A stretch of 64,000 bases of DNA from Rudaea cellulosilytica DSM 22992 (GTDB lineage: Bacteria; Pseudomonadota; Gammaproteobacteria; Xanthomonadales; Rhodanobacteraceae). Both the position numbers and the translations under genes were made by a program. A model generated the notes under the pieces. The model saw only the letters and a program-made list of their open reading frames with translations, searched no databases and was not told the origin of the DNA. The DNA is taken from the NCBI RefSeq assembly GCF_000378125.1, contig NZ_KB899243.1, forward strand, positions 396,897-460,896, written 5' to 3'. Below, piece by piece: positions 28,075-36,900 of this stretch. The first letter of the stretch is position 1; each line of letters starts with the position of its first letter.

Positions 28075-28146
28075 GCGCTCATCCATGAGCGCGAAGATCA
28101 AGAAGCGGCCGTACCTGACCGCACTTCTCAACAAAATCTCGATTGA

Positions 28147-30075
28147 TCATGGCGTCGTCGCAATCGCGAAAAAATTCTGCACGTCGCCTAGCTCGCGCGT
28201 CAGCGGCATCGGCGGCAGGCTGCGCAGGAACAGTTTGCCGTAAGCCTTGGTCGTCAGGCGTGGATCGCACAGCATGAGCACGCCGCGGTCGGCGACATCG
28301 CGGATCAACCGCCCCGCCCCCTGCTTGAGCGCGATCACCGCGGCCGGCACCTGCCAGTCAAAGAACGGATTGGCGCCGCTATCGCGCAGCGCATTGAGGC
28401 GCGCGACGAGCACGGGGTCATCGGGTGCGGCAAACGGCAGCTTGTCGATGATGACGCAGCTAAGGGCCTCGCCCGCGACATCGACCCCCTCCCAGAAGCT
28501 CGCCGCACCGAGCAGCACGCCGTTGCCCGACTCGCGGAATTCGGTGAGCAACTGATGCCGCGGCGCCGTGCCCTGGATGAAAAGTGGAAAAGTGGAATCG
28601 GCAAGCAGTTCCGCCGCGCGGCGCAGCGCGCGATGCGAGGTGAACAGCAGGAACGTGCGCCCGCGCGCCGCGTCAAGAACGGGCCGCGCCGCTGCGATCA
28701 CGCGCTCGGTGTAATCCTGCGCATTCGGGTCGGGCAGCCCTTTCGGTACATAGGCCAGGGCCTGGCGTGCGTAGTCGAACGGGCTGTCGAGACTCAGGCG
28801 CACCGGGTCATCGAGACCGAGTTGCCGCGAAAAATGCTGGAAGTCCCCGGCGACCGACAGCGTCGCCGAAGTGAAGATCCAGCTCGCGTGCGAGGCTTCG
28901 CGCAGCGCGCGCATCGGCGGCGCCAGGTCGAGCGGTGTCGCATGAAATGAAAAGCCTTGCTGGAACAACTCGTACCAATGCACGGCGTCGTGCGCGGCGC
29001 CGTCGAGCACCGCATGCAGGCGCTGGCACATGCCTTCGGCGCGTTGCTGTAGCGAATCCATCCCACGCGATCGTTCCGCATGCGGCGCCAGCGCCTCGGC
29101 GAGTTTGCGCAGCGCTTCTTCGAGCTCGTGCAGTTCGCTCTGCGCGATGCTGTCGTTCTCGATCAGTGCGAACGCGCCTTTCGCCGGCAGTTTGTCGAGC
29201 GCGAGGCGCGTGCGACGCAGCGCGGGCGCGACCGCCTCGATCGGCTCCTTCAGTGTGGCCAGTGCGCCCGTCACCGAGGCGCATTCGGCCAACGCGTCCT
29301 GCGCGAGTTCGGTGATCTGGCGCGAGGTGATGCTCGTGGAAAAGAACACACCTGCCAGTTCGGGAATCTGGTGCGCCTCGTCGAGAATGAAGGCCTGCGC
29401 GCCAGGAAGGATCTCGCCGAAGCCCTCCTGCTTGATCGCGAGATCGGCGAACAAGAGATGATGATTGACGACAACGAGATCGGCCTCCTGCGCTGCGCGC
29501 CGCGCCTTGACGACGAAGCAGTCTCCGAACATCGGACACTCGGCGCCGAGGCAATTCTCCGCGGTCGAAGTCACCCGCGGCCACAACGGCGAATCCTCAG
29601 GCACCTCGGCAAACTCGCCGCGATCGCCGGACCCCGTGCGTTTGGCCCAGGCGCGGATCGCCTGCAGATGCGCGACCTGCTCGCGCGAAGTCAGCCGCCC
29701 GTCGCGCGCGACCTGATCGGTGCGGTACAGGCACAGATAATTCGCCCGCCCCTTGAGCAAACTGGTCTTCAGCCGCGCACCGATCGTCGCACGCACGCGC
29801 GGCAGATCGCGATGGAAGAGCTGGTCCTGCAGTGTTTTCGTGCCGGTCGATACGATGATTCTTTTGCCCGAGCGCAGCGCGGGAACGAGGTAGGCGAACG
29901 TCTTGCCCGTGCCGGTGCCGGCTTCGGCGATCAGCGTCTCGCGATCGGCGATCGCCTCCTCGACCGCTTCGGCCATGACCTGCTGGGATTCACGCGCGGC
30001 GAAGTTCGGCACTTCGTGCGCGAACGGGCCGTTGGGGCCGAGCAGCTCGCGCGCGGATTGGCTATTCGCGTTCAT
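28147..30075 (-). CDS. DinG/YoaA-type ATP-dependent DNA helicase
   Basis: 642 residues, XPD-like superfamily 2 helicase of the YoaA branch. Walker A AEAGTGTGKT is near residue 54. The four iron-sulfur cysteines are visible: ANYLCLYR, then CLGAECPMFGDC. The DEAH box is in FILDEAHQIPE. The C-terminal helicase motifs include GAASFWEGVDVAG and ALKQGAGRLIRD. Such helicases unwind DNA 5'-3' and act in repair and replication stress. It reads away from repeat element B, which occupies its upstream region. Confidence 0.93.
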   Translation of the reverse strand: MNANSQSARELLGPNGPFAHEVPNFAARESQQVMAEAVEEAIADRETLIAEAGTGTGKTFAYLVPALRSGKRIIVSTGTKTLQDQLFHRDLPRVRATIGARLKTSLLKGRANYLCLYRTDQVARDGRLTSREQVAHLQAIRAWAKRTGSGDRGEFAEVPEDSPLWPRVTSTAENCLGAECPMFGDCFVVKARRAAQEADLVVVNHHLLFADLAIKQEGFGEILPGAQAFILDEAHQIPELAGVFFSTSITSRQITELAQDALAECASVTGALATLKEPIEAVAPALRRTRLALDKLPAKGAFALIENDSIAQSELHELEEALRKLAEALAPHAERSRGMDSLQQRAEGMCQRLHAVLDGAAHDAVHWYELFQQGFSFHATPLDLAPPMRALREASHASWIFTSATLSVAGDFQHFSRQLGLDDPVRLSLDSPFDYARQALAYVPKGLPDPNAQDYTERVIAAARPVLDAARGRTFLLFTSHRALRRAAELLADSTFPLFIQGTAPRHQLLTEFRESGNGVLLGAASFWEGVDVAGEALSCVIIDKLPFAAPDDPVLVARLNALRDSGANPFFDWQVPAAVIALKQGAGRLIRDVADRGVLMLCDPRLTTKAYGKLFLRSLPPMPLTRELGDVQNFFAIATTP

Positions 30076-30107
30076 GCCGCTGCGCTCCGCTTTTGCTTGT
30101 CTTTTCT

Positions 30108-30134
30108 CGTCATTCCCGAGTAGACGGGAATCGA
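30108..30134. repeat. REP-like short palindrome
   Basis: CGTCATTCCCG-AGTAGA-CGGGAATCGA, a 7-bp stem in the same CGTCAT...ATC frame as the palindromes at 9171 and 30777. It lies between the start of the helicase gene and repeat element B. Confidence 0.65.
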
Positions 30135-30185
30135 TTTTGAACTTGCTTTGCTGTTGGTCTTTTGCACCCGCATCCTTTCTCCTTT

Positions 30186-30715
30186 CCGCGCGCGTCCGGC
30201 GCGCGGGTCACTTTTCTTTGCTTGCACAAAGAAAAGTAACCAAAAGAAATGCACCCCGGATGCCGCGCTGCCTGCGGCAGTGCGCGAGGACAAGCCGGGG
30301 TTCGTTGATTGAACTTCCCTGTCCAAGCAACGAACTCGCGCGCATCCTGCGCGCGACCCTACAGACATTTCCGACCTGCCCTCGCCGCGGCAAACGGGGA
30401 CCCTAAGATCAAGAGCCGAATCAAGAGCACGGCGTGGAGGGCTTTTTGCTTCTGCGCGCAGGAGCGCGCTGCTTCGGCTCTTCCGGGTCCCCATAGCATT
30501 GCGGCGGCAGCGGTCGAAAACGCCCGCAGGGTCAGCGCGATGGATCGCGCCGATTCCGTTGTCTGGACAGGGATGTGCAGTCAACGGAACCCGGCCGCTG
30601 ACGCGGACCCTCTGGGCAGGATGCCAAAAGGGCGCAATGCTCTGGGGCGCATTCTCTTTGGTGACTTTCTCTTGGGCGAGCAAGAGAAAGTCACCCGCGC
30701 GCCGGACGCGCGCGG
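30186..30715 (+). repeat. Large palindromic intergenic element, copy B
   Basis: Clearest copy of the family; it fills most of the 759-base gap 30076-30834. Left end: a GC hairpin 30186-30206, then a hairpin 30207-30240 (ACTTTTCTTTG/CAAAGAAAAGT). Right end: a hairpin 30660-30695 (GGTGACTTTCTCTTG/CAAGAGAAAGTCACC), then a GC hairpin 30696-30715. The right end is close to the reverse complement of the left end. Further in, GGTTCGTTG...CTGTCCA...CAACGAAC of the left arm faces TTCCGTTG...TGGACAG...CAACGGAA of the right arm, and GGGGACCC faces GGGTCCCC at the centre. No open frame in it looks coding. Confidence 0.8.
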
Positions 30716-30753
30716 AACACTGAAGGGGCACGCAATAAGATGCTGAAGGCATA

Positions 30754-30806
30754 GGCTGCATGGCATCCATGCAGCCTGGATTCCGGCAGTCCCTGCCGGA
30801 ATGACG
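30754..30806. repeat. Hairpin plus REP-like palindrome
   Basis: Two palindromes in tandem. A hairpin at 30754-30776 has a 10-bp stem (GGCTGCATGG/CCATGCAGCC) and a 3-base loop. A REP-like unit at 30777-30806 has stem TTCCGGCAG/CTGCCGGAA and ends in TGACG. They lie between repeat element B and the stop of the minus-strand lipoprotein gene, where they could also end its transcript, although no T-run follows. Confidence 0.65.
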
Positions 30807-30834
30807 AACAAAGGCCAAGCGCAGCGCCAACGTG

Positions 30835-31359
30835 TTAATAGCGCGCCGGCGCCGCCTGCTTGCACGCCGTGACCTGCGCCCGCGCCTGTTCGGCACCGGC
30901 GGCGTCACCGAGCGCGCTGCGCGTCTCGACCAGAGTCTGCTGGTTGCGTGCGCAGATCGCGCCGACCTTGGGGCCGGCGTCGAACGCTTTCTGCGCGGCC
31001 TCTCCGGCCTGGCGCCATTCGCGCAGCTGGATCAACAACTCGGCTTCGAACTGGAGGATTTCCGGCGTGGCGCCGCCGACCTTCTCGGCTTTGCGCAGGG
31101 ACTCGAGCGCCTGCGCCGGCTGTGCCTGCGCTTCGAGGTCGCGCGCCTGCTTGAGCAGGCCTTCGACCGCGGGGTCGCGCAGCGGTTTCACCTCGAGCGC
31201 GGAATCGACCTTGGCCCCGGCCGCGCGGATCGCGATGACCGCGGCAGTCGGGTCGCGATCGGGCTTGGCCGCGGCCTTGGCCGGCGGTGCGGGTTGGGAG
31301 CAGGCGGAAAGCAGCGCGCCGGACGCGGCCGCGATGATCGCGAATCTGGAAAATTTCAT
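30835..31359 (-). CDS. Lipoprotein with tetratricopeptide-like repeats
   Basis: 174 residues. The signal peptide ends in lipobox LSAC (Cys20), so the protein is probably lipid-anchored facing the periplasm. A Pro/Ala-rich linker follows, then helical pairs resembling TPR units: PAVEGLLKQARDLEAQAQPAQALESLRKAEKV and EILQFEAELLIQLREWRQAGEAAQKAFDA. It lies immediately downstream of mrcB on the same strand (79 bases), so it may serve cell-wall synthesis, perhaps as an accessory of PBP1b. That role is inference from position. Confidence 0.82.
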   Translation of the reverse strand: MKFSRFAIIAAASGALLSACSQPAPPAKAAAKPDRDPTAAVIAIRAAGAKVDSALEVKPLRDPAVEGLLKQARDLEAQAQPAQALESLRKAEKVGGATPEILQFEAELLIQLREWRQAGEAAQKAFDAGPKVGAICARNQQTLVETRSALGDAAGAEQARAQVTACKQAAPARY

Positions 31360-31401
31360 TTGTGTACTCTGACTACCGAGCGACGACGTGGGGTCTGTTC
31401 A

Positions 31402-31426
31402 CTCCGGCGAGCGATGCCGGGATGAC
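31402..31426. repeat. REP-like short palindrome
   Basis: CTCCGGCGAGCGATGCCGGGATGAC, a CCGGC/GCCGG stem followed by the GGATGAC tail seen in the other REP-like units. It lies between mrcB and the lipoprotein gene. Confidence 0.55.
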
Positions 31427-31438
31427 AGCGGTCATAGT

Positions 31439-33844
31439 TTACGGCGTTCCGCTGAAGATCGAGCGAATTTCCTGCATCACGCAATGATCGGTCTCGGTCG
31501 GCGCGAAGCCGGCCATGAACGGCAGTTGGCGCGCGCCGGTGCATTGCGCTTCGGTGCGCTGGCCCGATTGCGGATTGACCGTGACCATCTCGATGCCGTC
31601 CAGCGGCACGTCCAGCGGTGCGCTCGGCAGCTTCTTGAACAGCGCGACCCACGCGGCGACGCCGCCGCTCCAGCTCCACAGACCGGTGACCTTGTTGTCG
31701 TCGCGGCCGACCCAGACGACGGCCAGATGCGAGCCGGTGAAGCCGGCGAACCAGGCGTCGCGCTGCGAGTCGCTGGTGCCGGTCTTGCCCGCAGCATGCA
31801 GACTGCCGAGACCCTGGTCGGAAATCGCATGCGCAGTGCCGTGCTCGGCGACGTCTTGCATGGCGAACGTGACCAGGCGCGCCGGCTGGATGTAGTTGCC
31901 GGCGCCGGGCTTGACGCCGTAGCGCGCGAGCGCCTTGCCTTGTGCATCGACCACGCCGCGCAGCGCGCGCAGCGGCAGCGCGTGGCCGTCGGCGGCGAAA
32001 TACTGGTAGAGCTGGGCGACCTGGAACGGTGACAGGTCGACCGCGCCGAGCAGCAGCGAAGGATTCGGATTGATCTCGGCGTCGAGGCCGAACGATTCGA
32101 GCAGGCCGCGGATCTTCGGCAGGCCGAGCGCCATGCCCAGGTGCACGGTGGCGAGGTTGTACGAATGCGCGAGCACGTCGATCATCGGCACGTTGCCGTG
32201 GCTTTCGTGATCGTCGTTCTGCGGCGTCCAACGCGAACCGTTCGGCATCGCCATGTCCACCGGCGAATCGTCGAGCAGCGTCGCCAGCGAGTACTTGTCC
32301 GGCTGCGCGAGCGCGACGAGATTGACGAACGGCTTGACCAGCGAGCCGATCGGCCGCCGCGCCTCGAGCGCACGGTTGAAGCCGGGGTCGGCCGGATCGC
32401 GCGCGCCGATCAGCGCCTGCACTTCGCCGTCGCGCGCGCCGGTGACGACCATCGCGCCCTGCGTCTCGGCCTGCTTCTTGCCGAGGCCGTCGAGCGTCTT
32501 CACCAGCGCCTGCTCGGCCAGCGCCTGCGTCGACGGCGCGAGCGTGGTGTAGACGACGAGGCCGGCGCGTTGCAGCTGCGCATCGGGATAGTCGCGCGCC
32601 AGTTGCGCGCGCACGAGGTCGAGGAAGGCCGGAAAGCGGTTGCGCGGCAGGCCCGGCGTATCGGCGACGCCGAGCGCTGCCGCGCGCGCGGACTTGAGCG
32701 TATCGGCATCGATCAGGCCGGTCTCGAACAGCGAATTGAGCACGATGTTGCGCCGAGTCAGCGCCTGCTCCGGGTTGCGCCGCGGATCGTACAGGCTCGG
32801 CCCCTTGACCATACCGACCAGCAGCGCGATCTCGGCGGGCTTCAGATCCTTCGCGTCGCGGCCGAAGTAAAACTCCGCCGCCGCGGCGAAGCCATGCACG
32901 GCCTGTCCGCCCTGCTGGCCGAGAAACACCTCGTTGCAGTAGGTTTCAAGGATGCGGTGCTTGTCGTAGCGCGCCTCGATCAGCAGCGCGATGATCGCTT
33001 CGTTGAACTTGCGCGAAAAGTTGCGGCCGTTGTCGAGGAACAGGTTCTTGACCAATTGCTGAGTCAACGTGCTGCCGCCCTGCACGGCGTGGCCTGCGAA
33101 CAGGTTGGCGAGCATCGCGCGCACGATTGCGAACGTATTGACGCCGTGATGGTGCTTGAACTCGCGGTCCTCGACCGCCTGCAGGCCGGCGACGAGGAGC
33201 GGCGGCAGTTGTTCGAGTTTGACCACGCGACGCTCCTCCTGCTCGGAGCCATAGAGCGTGGCGATGCGCGCGGGATCGAGGCGTGCGTAATCGAGTGCGG
33301 CGCCCGAATCGGCGTCGCTGACGCTGGCGACGGTGTTCGCCGCCAGCGTCACCGCGACGCGGCGCTGCTTTTGCGCGCCCTGCGCATCGACGAACGCGCG
33401 CCGGGCGATGATGAACTTCGCGCCATTGCGCGCGTAGGTGCCGGGCGCCTTCGCCGCCCCGGCGAAGGCATTCGGACTCGTCGCCGCTGCATCGGCCTCG
33501 TAGCGTGCAGCCTCGAGCTCGAGCAGCAATGCATCGGCCGACATCGGGGTGCCGGCGCGCAGTTCGAGCGGACGGGCATAGACGCGGCTGGGCAGATCCC
33601 AGGAAAAATCGTCGAAACGGCTGCGCAACTGCGCATCGAGGTTGTGCACGTACAACGGCAGGAAACCGAGCGCGAAGCCGAGCACCAGCCAGAACGGCAC
33701 GCGCACGAAGCGCCAGAGAATACGCAGGGTTTGGGACAGGCCGGAGAGAAAAGACAATGCGCGCTTCAGGCTCGGTGGGAACAAGCAAAAGTCTACCCGA
33801 TTCGCCTGAATGCCGAGCCGCCGCGATGACTTTGCGCGCGGCAT
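31439..33844 (-). CDS. mrcB: Penicillin-binding protein 1b (bifunctional transglycosylase/transpeptidase)
   Basis: About 801 residues. A short cytoplasmic segment and one membrane helix (VPFWLVLGFALGFLPLYV) are followed by a UvrB-like domain. The GT51 transglycosylase has catalytic Glu in AVEDREFKHHHG and the GGSTLTQQLVKNLF and KFNEAIIALLIEARY motifs. The transpeptidase carries SLVK (RRPIGSLVKPF), SYN (HSYNLATV) and KTGT (HAAGKTGTSD). It polymerises and crosslinks peptidoglycan. The start is uncertain: ATG 33844 is the nearest, but a TTG about 20 codons further in is possible; frames reaching beyond 33900 would overlap the divergent gene. Confidence 0.93.
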   Translation of the reverse strand: MPRAKSSRRLGIQANRVDFCLFPPSLKRALSFLSGLSQTLRILWRFVRVPFWLVLGFALGFLPLYVHNLDAQLRSRFDDFSWDLPSRVYARPLELRAGTPMSADALLLELEAARYEADAAATSPNAFAGAAKAPGTYARNGAKFIIARRAFVDAQGAQKQRRVAVTLAANTVASVSDADSGAALDYARLDPARIATLYGSEQEERRVVKLEQLPPLLVAGLQAVEDREFKHHHGVNTFAIVRAMLANLFAGHAVQGGSTLTQQLVKNLFLDNGRNFSRKFNEAIIALLIEARYDKHRILETYCNEVFLGQQGGQAVHGFAAAAEFYFGRDAKDLKPAEIALLVGMVKGPSLYDPRRNPEQALTRRNIVLNSLFETGLIDADTLKSARAAALGVADTPGLPRNRFPAFLDLVRAQLARDYPDAQLQRAGLVVYTTLAPSTQALAEQALVKTLDGLGKKQAETQGAMVVTGARDGEVQALIGARDPADPGFNRALEARRPIGSLVKPFVNLVALAQPDKYSLATLLDDSPVDMAMPNGSRWTPQNDDHESHGNVPMIDVLAHSYNLATVHLGMALGLPKIRGLLESFGLDAEINPNPSLLLGAVDLSPFQVAQLYQYFAADGHALPLRALRGVVDAQGKALARYGVKPGAGNYIQPARLVTFAMQDVAEHGTAHAISDQGLGSLHAAGKTGTSDSQRDAWFAGFTGSHLAVVWVGRDDNKVTGLWSWSGGVAAWVALFKKLPSAPLDVPLDGIEMVTVNPQSGQRTEAQCTGARQLPFMAGFAPTETDHCVMQEIRSIFSGTP

Positions 33845-33977
33845 CCGCGATAATTTCGCAGTTTTGCCACATTCGGCCCGGGATTGCGCAGATGTGCCCT
33901 GTCTCCTGTCCATCGGTTCGCAGCCGCATTTCCATGCGCGCCGATTCCGCGGCCCCCAGCATGCAACGGACTTTGCT

Positions 33978-36900
33978 TTGACCGAATCCAAATCCACCCA
34001 CCGACTGCGCCTGTGCGTGTTCGGCGCGCAGCCCGCAAGCACGGAATGGTTGGCACGCCTGCGCAAGGACATCGCCGACGCGGAGCTCGAGCTTTTCGGC
34101 GCCTCGCGCGCGCAGGCCGGAGCCGCGGCGGGCAGAGCGAGCGATGATGCCGCGGCCGTTCTGCGCGCCGCCGCGAGTGCGTGGCCGGGCGAGGATCTGG
34201 TTCTGCTGCGCGCGAATGTCGTGTTGCCGCCGCACTGGTTCGTCCGCATTATGCGCGCGATCAGCGCCGACGATGTGCTCGTGGCCTCTCCGCTCGATAA
34301 CGTCGATCCAGGCCGATCGCCGCTGACGACCGGCCTGCACAGCGCTGCCGATGCTGCGGCTGTCGACGCGTGCTGCCATGCCTACGGCCGCGGCCGCGCG
34401 ATCGCGGCTTCGGCCTGGTCGCCGCTGCTGAGCGCCTGGAACGGCGCACGCCTGCGCCAGGCCGGCGCGGAAAAAGTACAGTCGTATACTTTGCCGCAAA
34501 CGCTGGCGCCACTGCGCGGCGTGGTCCTCGACCATCTCTATGTCGCCGACCCCGCGCGTGCGCTGCGCGGACCGGCGCCGCTGCCGCCCGGCGGCGATGC
34601 GGAGCCACCCTCGCCTCTCGGCGAACTGCGCGAAAAGGTATCCGCGGCGCTGGCAAGGAACGCGCAACCCGGACGCGACCCGCTGCCACCCTACTTCGGC
34701 CTCGACGGCAAGCCCGTCGTGCTGCACGTGCTACACGGCTGGGGCGGTGGTGCCGAGCGTTTCGTGCGCGATCTCGCAGGAATCGACTCGGCAAGACACC
34801 ATCTCGTTCTGTGCGCGCGAGGCAATTCTCAGCGCCGATGCTATGGCGAATCGCTTGATCTCGTCGACGGCACGTTTTCCACGCCAGCGCTGCGCAGCCT
34901 CGTGCTGCCCGATCCGATCCGCAGCACCACGCTCGGCGACGCGACGTACAAAGCGTTCCTCGACGCGCTGCTGGGCGATTTCCACGTCGATGCGGTGATG
35001 GTGTCCTCGCTGATCGGGCACAGCCTGGATGCGCTGCGCACCGGCCTGCCGACCGTGATCGTCACCCACGACTACTATCCGCTGTGGCCGATCCTGCATC
35101 GCGACTTCGGCGACGCGGGTCTCGCCTTCGACGATGCCCAACTCGTCGCCGACCTGCGTAACTCGCGCGCGGATTTTGAATTCGCCGAGCGCGACGCGGA
35201 CTACTGGCGCAGCCTGCGCGATGCCTACGTCGCTACCGTGCTCGCCGCGAAGGCGCACATCGTCGCGCCGAGCCGGTCGGCGCTGGCCAACCTGTTGCGC
35301 ATCGAACCGCGCTTCGCGCCGCTGGTCGCAAGCGTGATTGCACATGGCATCGCCTCATGGCCGGCGGATGCGCCGGTGCCGACGCCGGCGCCACCCGAAC
35401 GCGACCGCCTACGCCTGGTCGTGCCCGGTCGCGTGCGTCGCGGCAAGGGCGCGGAACTGCTGCGCGCTGCGCTGCCGATGCTGCGCGAGCATGCCGAGAT
35501 CTTCCTGCTCGGCGCCGGCGCCGAGGGCGAACAGTTCTTCGGCGAAGCGAACGTGCACGTCGTGCTCAACTACCGACGCGAGGAATTGCCGGCCCTGCTC
35601 GCACGCATCCGGCCGGATGCGGCGCTGCTGCTGCCCACCGTCGCTGAAACCTTCAGTTATACGCTGTCGGAACTGGCGAGCCTCGGCATTCCGGTCATCG
35701 CTACCCGGCTCGGTGCGCTCGCGGAGCGCATCGAAGAGGGAGCGAGCGGCTGGCTGGTCGAGCCGCAGGCCGAGGCGGTCGCCAGCTGCGTCGAGCGGCT
35801 CGCGCGAAATCCCGCGGCGATCGCGGCGGCACGCACGGCACTCGCCAGCGTCTTGCCCCGCAATCTCGCGCAGATGGCCGCGGACTATGCCCAACTGCTG
35901 CCTCAGGCGCCTGCGAGGACGGCAGCGACGCCGGTATCGCTGCCGACCCCGGATGCGCTCGCGGCGCAGACTCGCACCGGCCTGCTCGGCGACGCGCAGC
36001 GACTCAGTGCCAGGCTGCGCGATGAAATTGCGCAGCAACAAAAAGAGCTGTCGCAGCGGGCCGAATGGGCAATCGACCTCGAACGTGAAGTAAGCCATGG
36101 TCGAAAGGTCATCGCCGAACGCGAACGAACAATCGGCGAACGCACGAAGTGGGCGCGCCAAGCCGCGGCACGCGAGAGAGCTGCGCAAAGCGCATTGGAA
36201 GAGCGCACGCAATGGGCACTGGAACTCGACCGCCAGTTGCAGGAAGCACGCGACGAATACGCCCGGCTCAGCAACGCACACATTCAGCTGCAAGGCGACT
36301 TAGACGAGCGCACGCGCTGGGCGCTGCAACTCAACAATCAGGTTCAGGAAATGTTCGCGAGCACGTCATGGCGCGTCACCCGCCCGCTGCGCTTCGTGAT
36401 GCGCAAACTGCGAGATACGCGCACCCGCATCGCCTTCCAGCTCAAGCGCGTACGCAGCGCGGGCATACGCACGCGCGGCAGCCTCGCGCGACGCGGACTG
36501 CTCGGCACGTTCCGCCGCATCGGCGACGAACTGGCGCGCAAGCGCGGCGCGCCGGTGCCCGCGCCGATCGTCGACACGCCGGCCGCACCGACCGCGACCG
36601 ATGCGCCACTGGAAACCTTCGCCGTACCCACCTCGGCACGGCCGCTGGTGAGTATCGTCATTCCGGTCTACAACAAGGTCGAATACACAGTCGCCTGCCT
36701 GCGTTCGCTTGCCGAGCGCGCGGGCGCCACGGCGTTCGAGGTGATCGTCGTCGACGACGGCTCCAGCGATGCGACACCGGCGCAGCTAGCGCAGATCGAC
36801 GGCATCCGCGCTCTGCGCAACGAGCGCAACCTCGGCTTCATCGGCTCCTGCAATGCGGGAGCCGCAATGGCAAGCGGCGAGTACGTGCTGTTCCTCAACA

